Shown: piece by piece, positions 1 to 12,878 of the stretch
How positions within the stretch are numbered: position 1 is the stretch's first letter
How the letters are laid out: each line of letters opens with the position of its first letter
From: an uncultured beta proteobacterium
Lineage (GTDB): Bacteria; Pseudomonadota; Gammaproteobacteria; Burkholderiales; Rhodocyclaceae
Direction: 5' to 3'
Length of the DNA: 64,000 nucleotides
Assembly: GCA_903908065.1 (NCBI GenBank)
Contig: CAIVQO010000007.1
Coordinates: 1 to 64,000 of the forward strand
Notes under the pieces: generated by a model
What the model was told of the DNA's origin: nothing
The model's database searches: none
Seen by the model: only the letters and a program-made list of their open reading frames with translations
Position numbers and translations under genes: made by a program

Positions 1-2289
1 CCGGGGCAGCTGCACGGCAAGATCCTGCGCACCGACCGCATCCACGCCATCATCAAGTCCATCGACACCTCGGCGGCCAAGGCCCTGCCCGGCGTGCATG
101 TGGTGCTGACCGGCTACGACATTCCCGACCAGCGCCCGATCGGCGTTGCCAAGGACCACTTCCCGCTCAAGGTCGGCCGCGTGCGCAGCGAGCGCGACGA
201 GATCGCCGCCGTCGCCGCCGAGTCGGAAGAAATCGCCGAGGCGGCGTTGAAGCTGATCAAGGTCGAATACGAAGACCTGCCGGTGATCGGCAATCCCGAG
301 GACTCGATCAAGCCCGGCGCGGTGCTGATCCACCCCGAGCCGCACGGCGCCGACGGCACCCACCTGCACCTCAAGCAGGGCACCTCGATCGCCCACCGCG
401 GCAAGGCCGACAACATCGCCATGCGCTTCGACTATGCCCACGGCGATGTCGTGCAGGGCGAAGCCGAATCCGACGTGGTGATCGAAGATACCTTCAAGCT
501 GCACTACGTCACCCACTGCTGCATGGGCGTCTCGGGCATGATCGCCGAGTTCGACGCCGCCGGCAACGTGCTGATGTACTCGAACACGCAAGTACCCTTC
601 CTGCACAAGCGCGAGTTCGCCGAATACCTGCACATCGATCCGGCGCGCATCCGCATCATCCAGCCGCCGATTGGCGGCGGCTTCGGCTCCAAGCTCGACA
701 TCTATCCTTTTGAGGTGATCTGCCTCTACCTCGCCCGCGCCGCCAAGCGGCCGGTGAAGATGCTGTTCACCCGCGAAGAGGAATTCCTCGCCTCGCCGAC
801 GCGCCAGCCGGTGCTGCTGACCCTGCGCTCCGGCTGCAAGAAGGACGGCACCCTGACCTTCCGCCAGGTGCATACCCTGCATGACAACGGCGCCTATACC
901 TCGTGGGGCGCCACCACGCCCTTCGTGATGATGCAGACCTTCTCCTCGCTGTATCGCGTGCCCCACTGCGATTACCACACGGCGGCGGTGTACACCAACA
1001 ACCCTTATGCCGGCTCCTTCCGCGGCTACGGCAACCTGCAGGCCACCTTCGCCATCGAGCAGCACATGGACATGCTGGCGGAAAAGATCGGCATGGACCC
1101 GCTCGAGTTCCGCATGAAGAACGCCCAGGAAGCCGGCGAAGTCACCGGCCAGGGCATGAGCTTCAAGAGCTGCGGCTTCAAGGACTGCATCACCGCCGCC
1201 GCCAGCCGCAGCGACTTCTCACGCAAGTTCGCCGAGAACAAGGCCAACCAGGGCAAGCCGGGCAACATCAAGCGCGGCATCGGCATGGCCTCGATGCTGC
1301 ACGTCGGCGGCGGCGCCAAGATCTACCCGTCGGACGGCTGCGGCACCATCCTCAAGATGGACGACTTCGCCAACGTGACGCTGATCACCGGCGCCTCGGA
1401 AATCGGCCAGGGCTCCGAGACCGTGCTCTCGCAGCTCGTATGCGAGGAACTCGGCCTGCCGATCTCGGCCATCACCGTGGTCAACAACGACACCGCCATC
1501 ACGCCCTGGGACGTCGGCGTACATGCCAGCCGCACCACCTTCATCGCCGGCAATTCGGCGATCGGCGCGGCGAAAAAGGCCAAGGGCAAGATCCTCGCCG
1601 TGGCGGCGAAGAAGTTCGATTGCGCGGAGAGCGATCTCGACCTGCGTGGCGGCTTCGTCATCCGCGCCGACTCGGGCGAGGCCCTGGTCGAACTCTCCAA
1701 GCTGCTGCGCAACCTGCACTTCCAGGACAAGGCCGAGCTGGTGATGACCACCTTCTACTACGAGCCGCCCAGCGTGCACCAGGACAAGGGCTTCAAGGGC
1801 GACGTCTCCGCCGCCTATGCCTGGGGCACCCAGGTGGTCGAGATCGAGGTCGACACCGACACCGGCTTCATCAAGCTGGCCAAGGTCACCGGCGCCCACG
1901 ACGTCGGCCGCGTGCTCAACCGCCTCGGCATCGAGGGCCAGATCGAAGGCGGCGTGGTGATGGGCCAGGGCTATGCCTTCACCGAGGACCTGATGATCGA
2001 AAACGGCGTGATGAAGAACCCCAACTTCCGCGACTACAAGCTGGTCACCGCGCCCGAAATCCCGGAGATGGACATCGCGTTTATCGAATCCATGGACGGC
2101 GAAGGCCCGCAGGGTGCCAAGGGCGTCGGCGAGGCGCCGGCGATCTGCATGGCCGCCGCCGCCGCCAACGCCATCGCCAACGCCACCGGCACGCGCCTGT
2201 TCGAGCTGCCCTTCACCCCGGAAAAGGTCTACCGCGCGCTCAAAGGCCAGACGCCGAAGCGCTACTGGAAACCGTGGAAGGCCGAATAG
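1..2289 (+). CDS. Molybdenum hydroxylase large subunit (xanthine dehydrogenase family), 5' end outside window
   Basis: The reading frame is open from base 1, so the first residues visible are [13 protein letters not shown] and the true start lies upstream; about 762 residues are present. This is the molybdopterin-binding subunit of the xanthine dehydrogenase family. Family marks are the glycine-rich [16 protein letters not shown], the EIGQGSET stretch and the C-terminal KGVGEAP, whose Glu is the usual active-site base at molybdenum. Members hydroxylate or reduce aromatic heterocycles and aryl-CoAs; the closest feel is 4-hydroxybenzoyl-CoA reductase alpha, but the substrate cannot be read from the sequence. 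The FAD and 2Fe-2S subunits are not in view and may lie upstream. It is followed one base later by a CoA-transferase gene, which suggests that a CoA ester or its free acid is the substrate or product. Confidence 0.88.
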   Translation, partial: PGQLHGKILRTDRIHAIIKSIDTSAAKALPGVHVVLTGYDIPDQRPIGVAKDHFPLKVGRVRSERDEIAAVAAESEEIAEAALKLIKVEYEDLPVIGNPEDSIKPGAVLIHPEPHGADGTHLHLKQGTSIAHRGKADNIAMRFDYAHGDVVQGEAESDVVIEDTFKLHYVTHCCMGVSGMIAEFDAAGNVLMYSNTQVPFLHKREFAEYLHIDPARIRIIQPPIGGGFGSKLDIYPFEVICLYLARAAKRPVKMLFTREEEFLASPTRQPVLLTLRSGCKKDGTLTFRQVHTLHDNGAYTSWGATTPFVMMQTFSSLYRVPHCDYHTAAVYTNNPYAGSFRGYGNLQATFAIEQHMDMLAEKIGMDPLEFRMKNAQEAGEVTGQGMSFKSCGFKDCITAAASRSDFSRKFAENKANQGKPGNIKRGIGMASMLHVGGGAKIYPSDGCGTILKMDDFANVTLITGASEIGQGSETVLSQLVCEELGLPISAITVVNNDTAITPWDVGVHASRTTFIAGNSAIGAAKKAKGKILAVAAKKFDCAESDLDLRGGFVIRADSGEALVELSKLLRNLHFQDKAELVMTTFYYEPPSVHQDKGFKGDVSAAYAWGTQVVEIEVDTDTGFIKLAKVTGAHDVGRVLNRLGIEGQIEGGVVMGQGYAFTEDLMIENGVMKNPNFRDYKLVTAPEIPEMDIAFIESMDGEGPQGAKGVGEAPAICMAAAAANAIANATGTRLFELPFTPEKVYRALKGQTPKRYWKPWKAE

Positions 2290-2290
2290 C

Positions 2291-3484
2291 GTGAGACGCA
2301 GAACCATTCTGTCGATGGAGCAAGCCCTATCGCTCCCGTATGCCACGCTGCGCTTCGCCCAGCTCGGCTGGCGCGTGATCCGCATCGAGTCCACGCCCAG
2401 CGGCGAAGGCCTACCGGGCGACCCCAACCGCTACATCGGCGGCAAGGTCGCCGACGACGACCGGCGCAGCTATTTCATCGCGCCCAATGTCGGCAAGGAA
2501 GCCATCGCCCTCAACCTCAAGGACCCCAGGGGCCAGGAGGTGCTGCGACGCCTGATCACCGAACTCGACGCCGACGTCTTCTGCTGCAACACCGTGCCCA
2601 AGCGCTACAAGCAGCTCGGCATCGACTACGAAAGCCTCGCCGCGGTCAAGCCGGACCTGATCTGGGCCGGCATCTCGGCCATGGGCCCGGAGTATCCCGA
2701 GGCGCCCGGCTACGACCCGGTGATCCAGGCCATGGCCGGCTACATGGAGCTCACCGGCCCCGGCGACGGCCCGCCAACGCTGTCCGGCGTGCCGCTGATC
2801 GACCTCAAGGCCGGCGACGAAGTCTATGCCGGCGTGATGATGGCGCTGCTCGAGCGGGCCGAGACCGGCAAGGGATCGCACATCAACGTCTCGATGCTGC
2901 AGGCCGCCGCGTCCTGGCTGATCACCACCCTGCCCCTGCTCGACTTCAACTGCGATCCCTCGGAAATCACGCGCTGCGGCAATGAGCATCGCAAGTTCAT
3001 CCCGACCAACGTCTATCCCACCGCCGACGGCTTCATCTACATGGCCATCGGCAGCGACGTGCAGTGGCGGCGCCTGACCGAGATCCCCTGGTTCGCCCCG
3101 GTTGCCAAACCCTCGCGCGCCACCAACGTCGGCCGCGTCGCCGAGCGCGAGGCCATCCACCGCGACATGACCGAGGTGACGCGCCGTGTCGCCACCGCCG
3201 ACATTGCCGCCGCCTTCCGCCAGGCGACAATTCCGCATGCGGCAATCAACGACATCCCCGCCGTGCGCGAAATGGAAGCCATCGCCCGCAGCCTGACGCG
3301 CACCCGCGCCCCGGACGGGCGCGAAGTGCGCATGCAGCCGCAGGCCGTGGATGTGCCGGGCGCGCTGCGCGAACTGGGTTTCCCGCCCAAGTACGGCCAG
3401 CACACCGCGGCGGTCCTCGCCGAGGCCGGCTACTCGGCCGCGGATTGCACAAGCCTCAAGGAACAAGGCATCATCGCCGGATAA
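2291..3484 (+). CDS. Family III CoA-transferase (CaiB/BaiF)
   Basis: About 397 residues of the CaiB/BaiF family, which move CoA between carboxylic acids. The open frame reaches back to 2114, but that part overlaps the previous gene. I chose GTG at 2291, one base after the preceding stop, because it keeps [16 protein letters not shown], which aligns with the N-terminal strand-helix of the family; an ATG at 2315 is the alternative. Family features include RVIRIE, DVFCCN near the CoA region, and [12 protein letters not shown], which carries the Asp expected to form the aspartyl-CoA intermediate, followed by [11 protein letters not shown]. Translational coupling to the molybdenum hydroxylase gene suggests one pathway. 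The substrate is unknown. Confidence 0.87.
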   Translation: MRRRTILSMEQALSLPYATLRFAQLGWRVIRIESTPSGEGLPGDPNRYIGGKVADDDRRSYFIAPNVGKEAIALNLKDPRGQEVLRRLITELDADVFCCNTVPKRYKQLGIDYESLAAVKPDLIWAGISAMGPEYPEAPGYDPVIQAMAGYMELTGPGDGPPTLSGVPLIDLKAGDEVYAGVMMALLERAETGKGSHINVSMLQAAASWLITTLPLLDFNCDPSEITRCGNEHRKFIPTNVYPTADGFIYMAIGSDVQWRRLTEIPWFAPVAKPSRATNVGRVAEREAIHRDMTEVTRRVATADIAAAFRQATIPHAAINDIPAVREMEAIARSLTRTRAPDGREVRMQPQAVDVPGALRELGFPPKYGQHTAAVLAEAGYSAADCTSLKEQGIIAG

Positions 3485-3517
3485 ACATCAACAACACCAC
3501 ATCAAGGAGGAGACACA

Positions 3518-4669
3518 ATGAAGAAACTGAACACCCTGCTCACCGCTGCCGGCTTCGCGCTGGCCGTGAGCCTGCCGGTCCACGCCCAGGTCAAGATCGG
3601 CGTCATCGCCTCGTCGACCGGCGCGATTCCCTTCGTCGGCATCCCGCAGAAGAACGCGGTTGCGCTACTGCCGACCAAGATGGGGGACCTCACGGTGGAA
3701 TACGTCGTTTATGACGACGCCAGCGATCCGACGCAGAGTGTGCAGCTGAGCAAGAAGCTGCTCGCCGAAAGCAAGATCGACGCGCTGATCGGGCCGTCCG
3801 GCTCCGGCAATGCGATGGGCGTGTACGGCTTCATGGCCGAGGCGCAAACGCCCATGCTGGCGCCGGTCGGCACCTCGGCCGTGGTGCTGCCAATGGATGA
3901 AAAGAAGCGCTGGGTGTTCAAGACCCACCCCAATGACGACGTGGTCAGCGAAGGCCTGGTCGCCGCCATGAGCAAGCGCGGCGTCAAGACGGTGGCCTTC
4001 ATCGGCCGCGCCGATCCCTACGGCGAGAACTGGTACAAGACCTTTGCCCCGATGGCGGAAAAGGCCGGGATCAAGGTCGTCGCCAACGAACGCTACGGCC
4101 CCAAGGACACCACCGCCCTGGCCCAGGCGCTGAAGATGATCGCCGCCAAGCCCGACGCCATGATGGTCGCCGGCGTCGGCGCCGACGCCGCGATGCCGCA
4201 CGCGCAACTGGTCGACTCGGGCTTCAAGGGTCCGATCTTCCAGACCCACGGCGCCTCGTCCGGCGCCTTCCTGCAGATCGGCGGCAAGCGGGTAGAAGGC
4301 GCGCTGATCATGGGCCCGCTGGTGGTGGTGCCGGACGAGATTCCGGACAGCGCACCGTCCAAGGCCGTCACCCTCGACCTGATCAAGGGCTACGAAAAGG
4401 CCTTCGGCTCCAAGCCGCCGATCTTCGCCGCCGGCACCTATGACGCCGGGCTACTCCTCTCCCACGCCATCCCGATCGCCGCCAGGAAGGGCAAGCCGGG
4501 CACGCAGGAGTTCCGCAGCGCGCTGCGCGACGCCCTGGAAAGCACCAAGGACCTGAAGGCCTCGCAGGGCCCGATCAGCATGTCGGCCGCCGACCACTCC
4601 GGCTACGACCTGCGCGGCCAGGTGATGATCACGGTCAAGGACGGCAAGTTCGTCCGCGTCAAGGACTGA
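3518..4669 (+). CDS. ABC transporter periplasmic binding protein, branched-chain amino acid/aromatic acid type
   Basis: 383 residues of the LivJ-like periplasmic binding family. A strong ribosome site AAGGAGG lies 7 bases before the ATG. The N-terminus MKKLNTLLTAAGFALAVSL followed by PVHAQ is a Sec signal peptide, with cleavage probably after HAQ. The mature part starts VKIGVIASSTGAIPFVG, the usual first strand of this fold, and holds GPSGSGNAMGVYGF and FIGRADPYGENW. Proteins like this often bind aromatic carboxylates in degraders. No permease or ATPase gene lies next to it, so it may be an orphan receptor or use the Liv system at 54023-57347 (inference). It is expressed with the upstream CoA-transferase gene, 33 bp away. 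Confidence 0.88.
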   Translation: MKKLNTLLTAAGFALAVSLPVHAQVKIGVIASSTGAIPFVGIPQKNAVALLPTKMGDLTVEYVVYDDASDPTQSVQLSKKLLAESKIDALIGPSGSGNAMGVYGFMAEAQTPMLAPVGTSAVVLPMDEKKRWVFKTHPNDDVVSEGLVAAMSKRGVKTVAFIGRADPYGENWYKTFAPMAEKAGIKVVANERYGPKDTTALAQALKMIAAKPDAMMVAGVGADAAMPHAQLVDSGFKGPIFQTHGASSGAFLQIGGKRVEGALIMGPLVVVPDEIPDSAPSKAVTLDLIKGYEKAFGSKPPIFAAGTYDAGLLLSHAIPIAARKGKPGTQEFRSALRDALESTKDLKASQGPISMSAADHSGYDLRGQVMITVKDGKFVRVKD

Positions 4670-4678
4670 TTCGGTCAC

Positions 4679-4697
4679 GGGGCGGCAACGCCGCCCC
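4679..4697 (+). terminator. Strong GC hairpin after the binding-protein gene
   Basis: GGGGCGGC, loop AAC, GCCGCCCC gives an 8-bp perfect stem ten bases after the stop codon. There is no T-run behind it, so it is more likely a 3' mRNA stabiliser or partial attenuator, which is common behind binding-protein genes, than a full terminator. Confidence 0.5.
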
Positions 4698-4712
4698 ATC
4701 GCGCCCTCCGGC

Positions 4713-5756
4713 ATGAGCCGCAAGAACCAGCCCGCCTGGACTCCGCCCGCGGAGCACGCGGCGCTGTTGCCGCCCTTCAGCGGCAACGCCTACAACGGCT
4801 GGGGCGAAGCCGCCCCACGCCGCCCGCGCCAGATCTTCTGGCTGCGCAAGTCCGAGGGCCATCCCTACGGCCGCCTGCTCGATGCCGTCAAGGCGCGCTT
4901 CGTCTCCGTGCCGGCCTACCGCGACGTCTATGCCAAGGCCGACCGCGGCCCCGGCAAGCTGCCCCCACCTGCCGAAAATCGCCGTACCGCCAGCGCCGAC
5001 TCCTGGACCCGGCAGGTCAGGGACTTCGCCCTCAACCTTCCCGGCGCACGTCCCGCGGGCTACCCCGGTGCCGGCAGCGAAGCCGAACTGGTCGGCATCG
5101 CCCGCATCCGTCCCGAGTGGGTGTATGAAGGCTTCGAAAGCAGCCTGCCCAACCTGATCGTCATCGGCAATGCGATGGACCATGGACGCCTGTCGCGCGT
5201 GCCCTCCAGCGCCGAGGACCCGGAAGGCCAGCTCGAAGTCTGCGACCAGTACAACCGCGGCTCCCGCGTGGTGAACTGGCTCGCGCACTGGATCCGCGCC
5301 CAGGGCTACGAGGCGAAGCCCCATGCCGGCCCCTGGGTCGGCTCGCTCAACCTGCTGCCCGCCGCCATCGCCTGCGGCTTCGGCGAACTCGGCAAGCATG
5401 GCTCGCTGATCAACCGCGAGTACGGCTCCAGCTTCCGCCTCGCCGCGGTCGAGACCGACCTGCCCTTGAACCCCGACACGGCCGACGAGTTCGGCGCCGA
5501 CGATTTCTGCGCCGGCTGCCAGGTCTGCGCCAACGAATGCCCGCCCGACGCCATCAGCCGCGACAAGGTGCTGGTGCGCGGCACCGTGAAGTGGGCGGTG
5601 GATTTCGACCGCTGTATCGCCTATTTCAACGAAACCTTCGGCTGCGGCATCTGCCTCGCCGTCTGCCCCTGGAGCACGCCGGGCCGCGCGCCGAAGCTGG
5701 CGCAGCGCTTCAGCCGCCGCGCCGCCGAAAAGCGCGCCGCCGGAGTCCCGGCATGA
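4713..5756 (+). CDS. Reductive-dehalogenase-like 4Fe-4S protein
   Basis: 347 residues. The C-terminal third has the double-cluster signature of reductive dehalogenases and epoxyqueuosine reductase relatives: FCAGCQVCANECPPDAI (Cys 266, 269, 272, 276), Cys 301, and CGICLAVCP (Cys 311, 314, 318), so eight cysteines for two 4Fe-4S clusters. The middle part (GELGKHGSLINREYGSSFRL) resembles the corrinoid-binding face of that superfamily, which makes a cobamide cofactor plausible but unproven. It has no Tat signal and no membrane anchor partner, so it is probably cytoplasmic and not a respiratory enzyme. It sits between a binding-protein gene and a fused ferredoxin oxidoreductase, which could supply its electrons (inference). 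Confidence 0.72.
   Translation: MSRKNQPAWTPPAEHAALLPPFSGNAYNGWGEAAPRRPRQIFWLRKSEGHPYGRLLDAVKARFVSVPAYRDVYAKADRGPGKLPPPAENRRTASADSWTRQVRDFALNLPGARPAGYPGAGSEAELVGIARIRPEWVYEGFESSLPNLIVIGNAMDHGRLSRVPSSAEDPEGQLEVCDQYNRGSRVVNWLAHWIRAQGYEAKPHAGPWVGSLNLLPAAIACGFGELGKHGSLINREYGSSFRLAAVETDLPLNPDTADEFGADDFCAGCQVCANECPPDAISRDKVLVRGTVKWAVDFDRCIAYFNETFGCGICLAVCPWSTPGRAPKLAQRFSRRAAEKRAAGVPA
4979..5004 (+). repeat. Dispersed 26-bp repeat, copy within reductive-dehalogenase-like gene
   Basis: TCGCCGT AC CGCCAGCGCCGACT then CCT in place of TTTC. It matches the copy at 18162 over its first 22 bases. Confidence 0.6.
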
Positions 5757-8039
5757 CCCCCTCGCACCGCATCTCGCTGCGCCTGTGCCACTGGTGGCGC
5801 ACCACCACCGACGGCGCCCGAACGCCCTCCCCCGCCACACGCTGAAGCGCGATCCCCGCGATCGCACGTGAGACGAAGACGCCCTCAGGGCGCCGCAGCA
5901 CGGAGGAGCAGCCCATGAGCATCGCCAACGTCAGCCTCGAAGACAAGTACCGCGTCGAACGCGGCAAGGTCTTCCTCACCGGCATGCAGGCCCTGGCCCG
6001 CCTGCCCATGCTGCAGCACGAACTCGACCGCCGCGCCGGCCTGCACACCGCCGGCTACGTCTCCGGCTACCGCGGTTCGCCGCTGGGCGGGCTCGACTTC
6101 GCCCTGCACAGCGCCGCACCCTGGCTCAAGCAGCACGACATCAGCTTCCAGCCCGGGCTGAATGAGGACATCGCCGCCACAGCGGTGTGGGGCACGCAGC
6201 AGTTGCACCTGTTCCCGCAGCCCAAGTTCGACGGCATCTTTTCCATGTGGTACGGCAAGGGCCCGGGCGTGGATCGCAGCGGCGACGTCTTCCGCCATGC
6301 CAACCATGCCGGCACCGCCAAGCACGGCGGCGTGCTGCTGATCGCCGGCGACGACCCCTCGGCGCGCTCCTCGGCGGTGGCCCACCAGAGCGAGCACATC
6401 TTCTCCGCCTGCGGCATCCCGGTGCTGGCGCCTTCCAACCTGCAGGAGTACCTCGACTACGGCCTGCACGGCTGGGCCATGTCGCGCTACTCGGGCTGCT
6501 GGGTGGCGATGAAGCTGACCTCGGACACGGCGGAAAGCTCGGCCGTGGTAACAGTCGATCCCGAGCGCTACGAATTCCGCATCCCCACCGACTTCCAGCT
6601 GCCGCCGGACGGCGTGCACCTGCGCTGGCCCGACCCGCAGCTGGCGCAGGAACTGCGCCTGCAGCAGTACAAGGTCTATGCCGCGATCGCCTATGCCCGC
6701 GCCAACGGCCTCAACCGCCTGATCTACGACAGCCCGCGCCCGCGGCTGGGCATCATCGCCTGCGGCAAGGCCTACATGGACGTGCGCCAGGCGCTCGACG
6801 ACATGTGCATCGACGAGAAATACGCCGCCGAGATCGGCCTGCGCCTGTTCAAGGTCGGCATGCCCTGGCCGCTGGAGGCCGAGTCGGTGCGCCACTTCGC
6901 CGAAGGACTGGAAGAGATCCTGGTGGTCGAGGAAAAGCGCCAGATCATCGAATACCAGCTGAAGGAAATGCTCTACAACTGGCGCGAAGACGTGCGCCCG
7001 CGCGTGGTCGGCAAGTACGACGAAACCGGCGAATGGACACTGCCCGAGCACCGCTGGCTGCTGCCGCCCACCGCCGAGCTGACGCCGGCCATTGTCGCCC
7101 GCGCCATCGCCGCCCGCATTGGCCGCTTCCACCAGTCGGCCCGCATCAGCGACTACATCGCCTTCCTCGACGCCAAGGCGAATGCGCTGTCCAAGCCCAA
7201 GGTGACCCTGCTGCGCACGCCCTGGTTCTGCCCCGGCTGCCCGCACAACCAGTCGACCAAGGTGCCCGAAGGCAGCTGCGCGCTGGGCGGCGTCGGCTGC
7301 CACCTGATGGCGGTGATGATGGGGCGCAACACCCTCACCATCTCCCACATGGGCGGCGAAGGCGCGGCCTGGCTCGGCGTTTCCGGCCACAGCGGCACGC
7401 AGCACGTATTCGCCAACATGGGCGACGGCACCTACTTCCACAGCGGCCTGCTGGCCATCCGCGCCGCCGTCGCCGCCAGGGTGAACATCACCTACAAACT
7501 GCTGTTCAACGACGCCGTGGCCATGACCGGCGGCCAGCCGGTGGACGGCACGCTGACCGTGCCCCAGCTCACGCGCCAACTCGCCGCCGAAGACGTGGCG
7601 CGCATCATCGTCATGAGCGACGAACCGGAGAAGTACAAGGGCATCACCGACTTCGCTGCCGGCGTCGACATCCGCCACCGCGAACGCCTCGACGAAACCC
7701 AGCGTGAGCTACGCCAGACGCCCGGCGTCACGGCCCTGATCTACGACCAGACCTGCGCCGCCGAAAAGCGCCGCCGGCGCAAGCGCGGCGCCTTCCCCGA
7801 CCCCGAGCGGCGCGTCTTCATCCACCAGGAAGTCTGCGAAGGCTGCGGCGACTGCGCCGCCAAATCCAACTGCCTCGCCGTGGTGCCCGTCGATACGGAA
7901 TTCGGGCGCAAGCGGGCGATCGACCAGTACGCCTGCAACAAGGACGACTCCTGCCTCGACGGCTTCTGCCCGAGCATGGTCACCGTGCATGGCGGCCGCG
8001 TGCGGCGCGGCACAGCCATCGCCAGCGACGCAGCGGATG

Positions 8040-8065
8040 CCGCCGTATTGCCAGCGCCGACTTTT
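8040..8065 (+). repeat. Dispersed 26-bp repeat, copy within the ferredoxin oxidoreductase gene
   Basis: CCGCCGT AT TGCCAGCGCCGACTTTT, about three differences from the 18162 copy. It codes for the linker between the ferredoxin insert and the gamma domain. Confidence 0.6.
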
Positions 8066-9312
8066 GCCGCACTGGCCGACCCCTACGGCATCCTGATCGC
8101 CGGGGTCGGCGGCACCGGCGTCGTTACCATCGGCGCCCTGCTCGGCATGGCCGCCCACCTCGAAGGCAAGGGCGTCACCGTGCTCGACATGACCGGCCTG
8201 GCGCAGAAGGGCGGCGCCGTGATGTCCCATGTCCGCATCGCCCGCAGCCAGGAACAGCTGCATTCGGCACGCATCGCCACCGGCGAGGCCCGCCTGCTGC
8301 TCGGCTGCGACATCGTGGTCGCCGTCAGCGAAGACGCGCTGTCGAAGACCGCGCCGGGCTATACCCAGGCCATCATCAACACCGGGCGCAGCATCACCGG
8401 CGAATTCCTGCGCAACCCGGATCGCGATTTCCCCGAGGGCGCAATGGAACAGGTGGTGGCTGACACCGTCGGCCGCGAAGCGACGCAGTTCATCGCCGCC
8501 TCGCAGCTGGCCACGCGGCTGATGGGCCACAGCATCGCCACCAACATCTTCATGCTTGGCCACGCTTTCCAGCGCGGCCTGGTGCCGCTGTCGGCGGAGG
8601 CCATCCGGCGCGCCATCGAGCTCAACGGCGCCGCCGTCGAGGACAACCTGCGCGCCTTCCACTGGGGCCGCCGCGCCGCCCACGACCCGGCCGCCATCGC
8701 CGCCCTGCTGGGCGACGAACCCAGGGCCGCCGACGCCGTCGCCACGACGCTGGACGAGATCGTCGCGCGCCGCCGCGCCCACCTCGTCGCCTTCCAGGAC
8801 GAGGCCTATGCGCAACGCTATGTCGCCCTGGTCGATCGCGTGCGGGGAGCGGAAGTCCTCGCCAAGACGCAGAGCGCGGGCGCGGGCGGCACCGCGCTGA
8901 CCGAGGCCGTCGCCCGCAACTACCACCGGCTGCTGGCCTACAAGGACGAATTCGAGGTCGCGCGCCTGTTCGCCGAACCCGGCTTCGGCAAGGCGCTGGC
9001 CGCCAACTTCGAGGGCGACTACCGGCTCAATTTCCATATCACGCTGCCCTGGTCGCGCGGCGCTACGCCCGGGGCCGAGCCAAAGAAGCTGCGCTTCGGC
9101 CCCTGGCTGCTGCCGGCGATGAAGCTGCTGGCAAGGCTGAAATTCCTGCGCGGCACCGCACTCAACCCCTTCGGCCGCATCCCGGAGCGCATCAAGGAGC
9201 GCGAGCTGATTGCCGAGTACGAGGCCACGGTCGCACACATCCTCGACCGTCTCGACGCCGGCAATCGCGATGCCGCGATCGCCCTGGCGCGCTGGCCCGA
9301 AGGCGTGCGCGG

Positions 9313-11150
<1,838 letters not shown>

Positions 11151-11154
<4 letters not shown>

Positions 11155-11603
11155 GCGTTTTCTCCCCTGCTTCTGATAGCGAATGAACGTTCATCTCGAG
11201 CCGACCCCAGCAAAAACTCGCGATACGCCATGTCCGATTCGAGGATGTGGTCGCGCCACCAGCAGGCCAGGAAGCTTTGCAACTCGATCTTATGAAACTC
11301 CCCGACTGCTGCTAGACAAATGATTTTCATGACCGTACGTCGGTATTCGAAATGTTCCTGGCGCTGCGCCTCGAGGCCCTCATAGCCATGGCCGGCCAAC
11401 AGTTCCTCCTCGGTCTCGAAGTGCGTCCGGGCGTATACCGCCAATTCGTAGAGGATTTCATGGAAGCGCGAGTCTGCCCCGGGGCTTGTCGACTCGATGC
11501 AGTCGGCCAGTGCATTGCACTGCCGGAGCAACTGCTGGTGCTGGTGGTCCAGCGTAATGTGTCCCACGCTGAACTCATCGTTCCACAGGACGCGAACTGT
11601 CAT
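11151..11603 (-). CDS. Bacteriohemerythrin (non-haem di-iron O2-binding protein)
   Basis: 150 residues starting [15 protein letters not shown], the usual bacteriohemerythrin N-terminus; an ATG 12 bases upstream (11615) is also possible. Di-iron ligand motifs are visible in order: H in [37 protein letters not shown] and [10 protein letters not shown]. Such proteins bind O2 reversibly and act in oxygen sensing or buffering. The chosen ATG lies one base after the stop of the receiver-EAL gene, and its own stop overlaps the following kinase start. Its position between a c-di-GMP phosphodiesterase and a soluble PAS kinase suggests it feeds an oxygen or redox signal into this operon (inference). 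Confidence 0.9.
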
Positions 11604-11604
11604 G

Positions 11605-12855
11605 TCAGCGCCCATGGGCGGTTGCGGCGATGGAAATGTCGCTCGACTCCGACCTGGCCGGATTCATCGACATCCATTCCCGAGACCAGTGCGCCAGTTC
11701 CTCTGGTGGACGCGGCTTGGCGACCATGTAACCCTGGGCCACGTCGCAACCGATGCCGCGAAGCCAGTGCCAGTGACCGGCAGACTCGACACCCTCGGCC
11801 ACCACCGTCATGCCCAGCTGGTGCCCGAGGCGGAGGCAGTTTTCGACGATGACATGCGCCGTCTTGTCGTTCAAGGCTGGGCGAACAAAGTTCATGTCGA
11901 TCTTCAGCTCCGATACCGGCATTTCGCTGAGGTTTTCCAGGCTGGAATGGCCGGTACCGAAATCGTCGATCGACAAGGTGAAGCCCTTCAGGCGCAAGCG
12001 GGCGAGGATCTCGAGGGCCTGCGCGCGATTGGCGGCCACCGAAGTTTCCGTCACTTCAAGGCAGACCTGACGCTGCGACCAGCCGGCCATGCGCACCAGG
12101 CTGTCCATCACTTCGGGGAACTGCTCATCCGTCAACGAAGCGGGGGCAATGTTGATCGAGATGGTGCCGGCAAATCCGCACTGCGCCTCGGCCAGGCGCG
12201 AGATGCGCAAGGCCCGCTGGGTGACGTTGCGGGTCATCGCCAGGGCAAGGCCGCTGGTCTCGGCCAGGGGTACAAAGCGGTCTGGCGTCACCATGCCGCG
12301 GGTCGGGTGACGCCAGCGCACCAGCGCTTCCATGCCCGTCCAGCGACCGTCGTGCAGCGCAACTTGCGGATGCATATGCACTTCGAGTGCATCGTCGTAT
12401 ATCGCGCGCTCCAGTTCCTCCACCGAGATGTCTGCCGCGGCCTGGCTGGGCGGCCGGCGATTCGCCGGGTCCGACGTCAGCAAGGTGCTCAGTTCGGCGA
12501 AACGGAACGGCTTTTTGAGGAGACCGAGGACATCGACTCCCAGGCCTTTTCCGGCCTGCTGCGCCGCCTTCAGCACCGGCAAGTCGAAGCCGCTCATCAG
12601 CACCACCGGGCCACCGAAGGGTGCGGCGGCAAGTCGCCGCATCAGCTCGAACCCGTCCATATCCGGCATGGACAGGTCGATCACCAGGGCGGAGTAATTG
12701 TTCACCGGCCCGGCATTGAGCAGCGCCGTTGCCGAGCTGTGCAGGGTGGTGCGGTAACCCAGCGTCCGGCACATGTCGGCCACCATGACCGCGAAGTCGA
12801 TATCGTCATCGACGACGCCGATGTGGCTGGCTGCGGGCAGTGTCATCGTGCTCAT
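11605..12855 (-). CDS. Receiver-EAL protein (c-di-GMP phosphodiesterase response regulator)
   Basis: 416 residues. ATG 12855 is preceded by GGAGAAGG at proper distance, which favours it over the longer open frame. N-terminal receiver: DDD 16-18, phosphoacceptor Asp 60 (VIDLSMPDMDG), Lys 115. C-terminal EAL domain: EAL at 176-178, Asn 235, Glu 270 in EVTE, DDFGTG with Asp 297-298, Lys 318, Glu 354, Gln 374. All metal and substrate residues of active phosphodiesterases seem present, so it should hydrolyse c-di-GMP when its receiver is phosphorylated, probably by a kinase of the same operon. There is no GGDEF domain. It lies 23 bp behind the hybrid kinase gene. Confidence 0.92.
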   Translation of the reverse strand: MSTMTLPAASHIGVVDDDIDFAVMVADMCRTLGYRTTLHSSATALLNAGPVNNYSALVIDLSMPDMDGFELMRRLAAAPFGGPVVLMSGFDLPVLKAAQQAGKGLGVDVLGLLKKPFRFAELSTLLTSDPANRRPPSQAAADISVEELERAIYDDALEVHMHPQVALHDGRWTGMEALVRWRHPTRGMVTPDRFVPLAETSGLALAMTRNVTQRALRISRLAEAQCGFAGTISINIAPASLTDEQFPEVMDSLVRMAGWSQRQVCLEVTETSVAANRAQALEILARLRLKGFTLSIDDFGTGHSSLENLSEMPVSELKIDMNFVRPALNDKTAHVIVENCLRLGHQLGMTVVAEGVESAGHWHWLRGIGCDVAQGYMVAKPRPPEELAHWSREWMSMNPARSESSDISIAATAHGR

Positions 12856-12878
12856 GAGTCCTTCTCCGCTATCGGGCA

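Noticed and set aside
903-2294. Long second reading frame inside the molybdenum hydroxylase gene
   Set aside because: Arg/Gln/His-rich translation typical of a shifted frame in a GC-rich gene; the other frame has clear family motifs.
1219-2427. 402-residue antisense ORF over the 3' end of the molybdenum hydroxylase gene
   Set aside because: It mirrors the codon pattern of the sense gene and has no recognisable domain; similar antisense ORFs accompany nearly every gene here.
5753-5845. 30-codon ORF whose ATG overlaps the stop of the reductive-dehalogenase-like gene
   Set aside because: The 4-bp overlap is attractive, but the peptide is low in complexity and rich in Arg/Thr/Pro, has no ribosome site of its own, and looks like non-coding GC-rich sequence.
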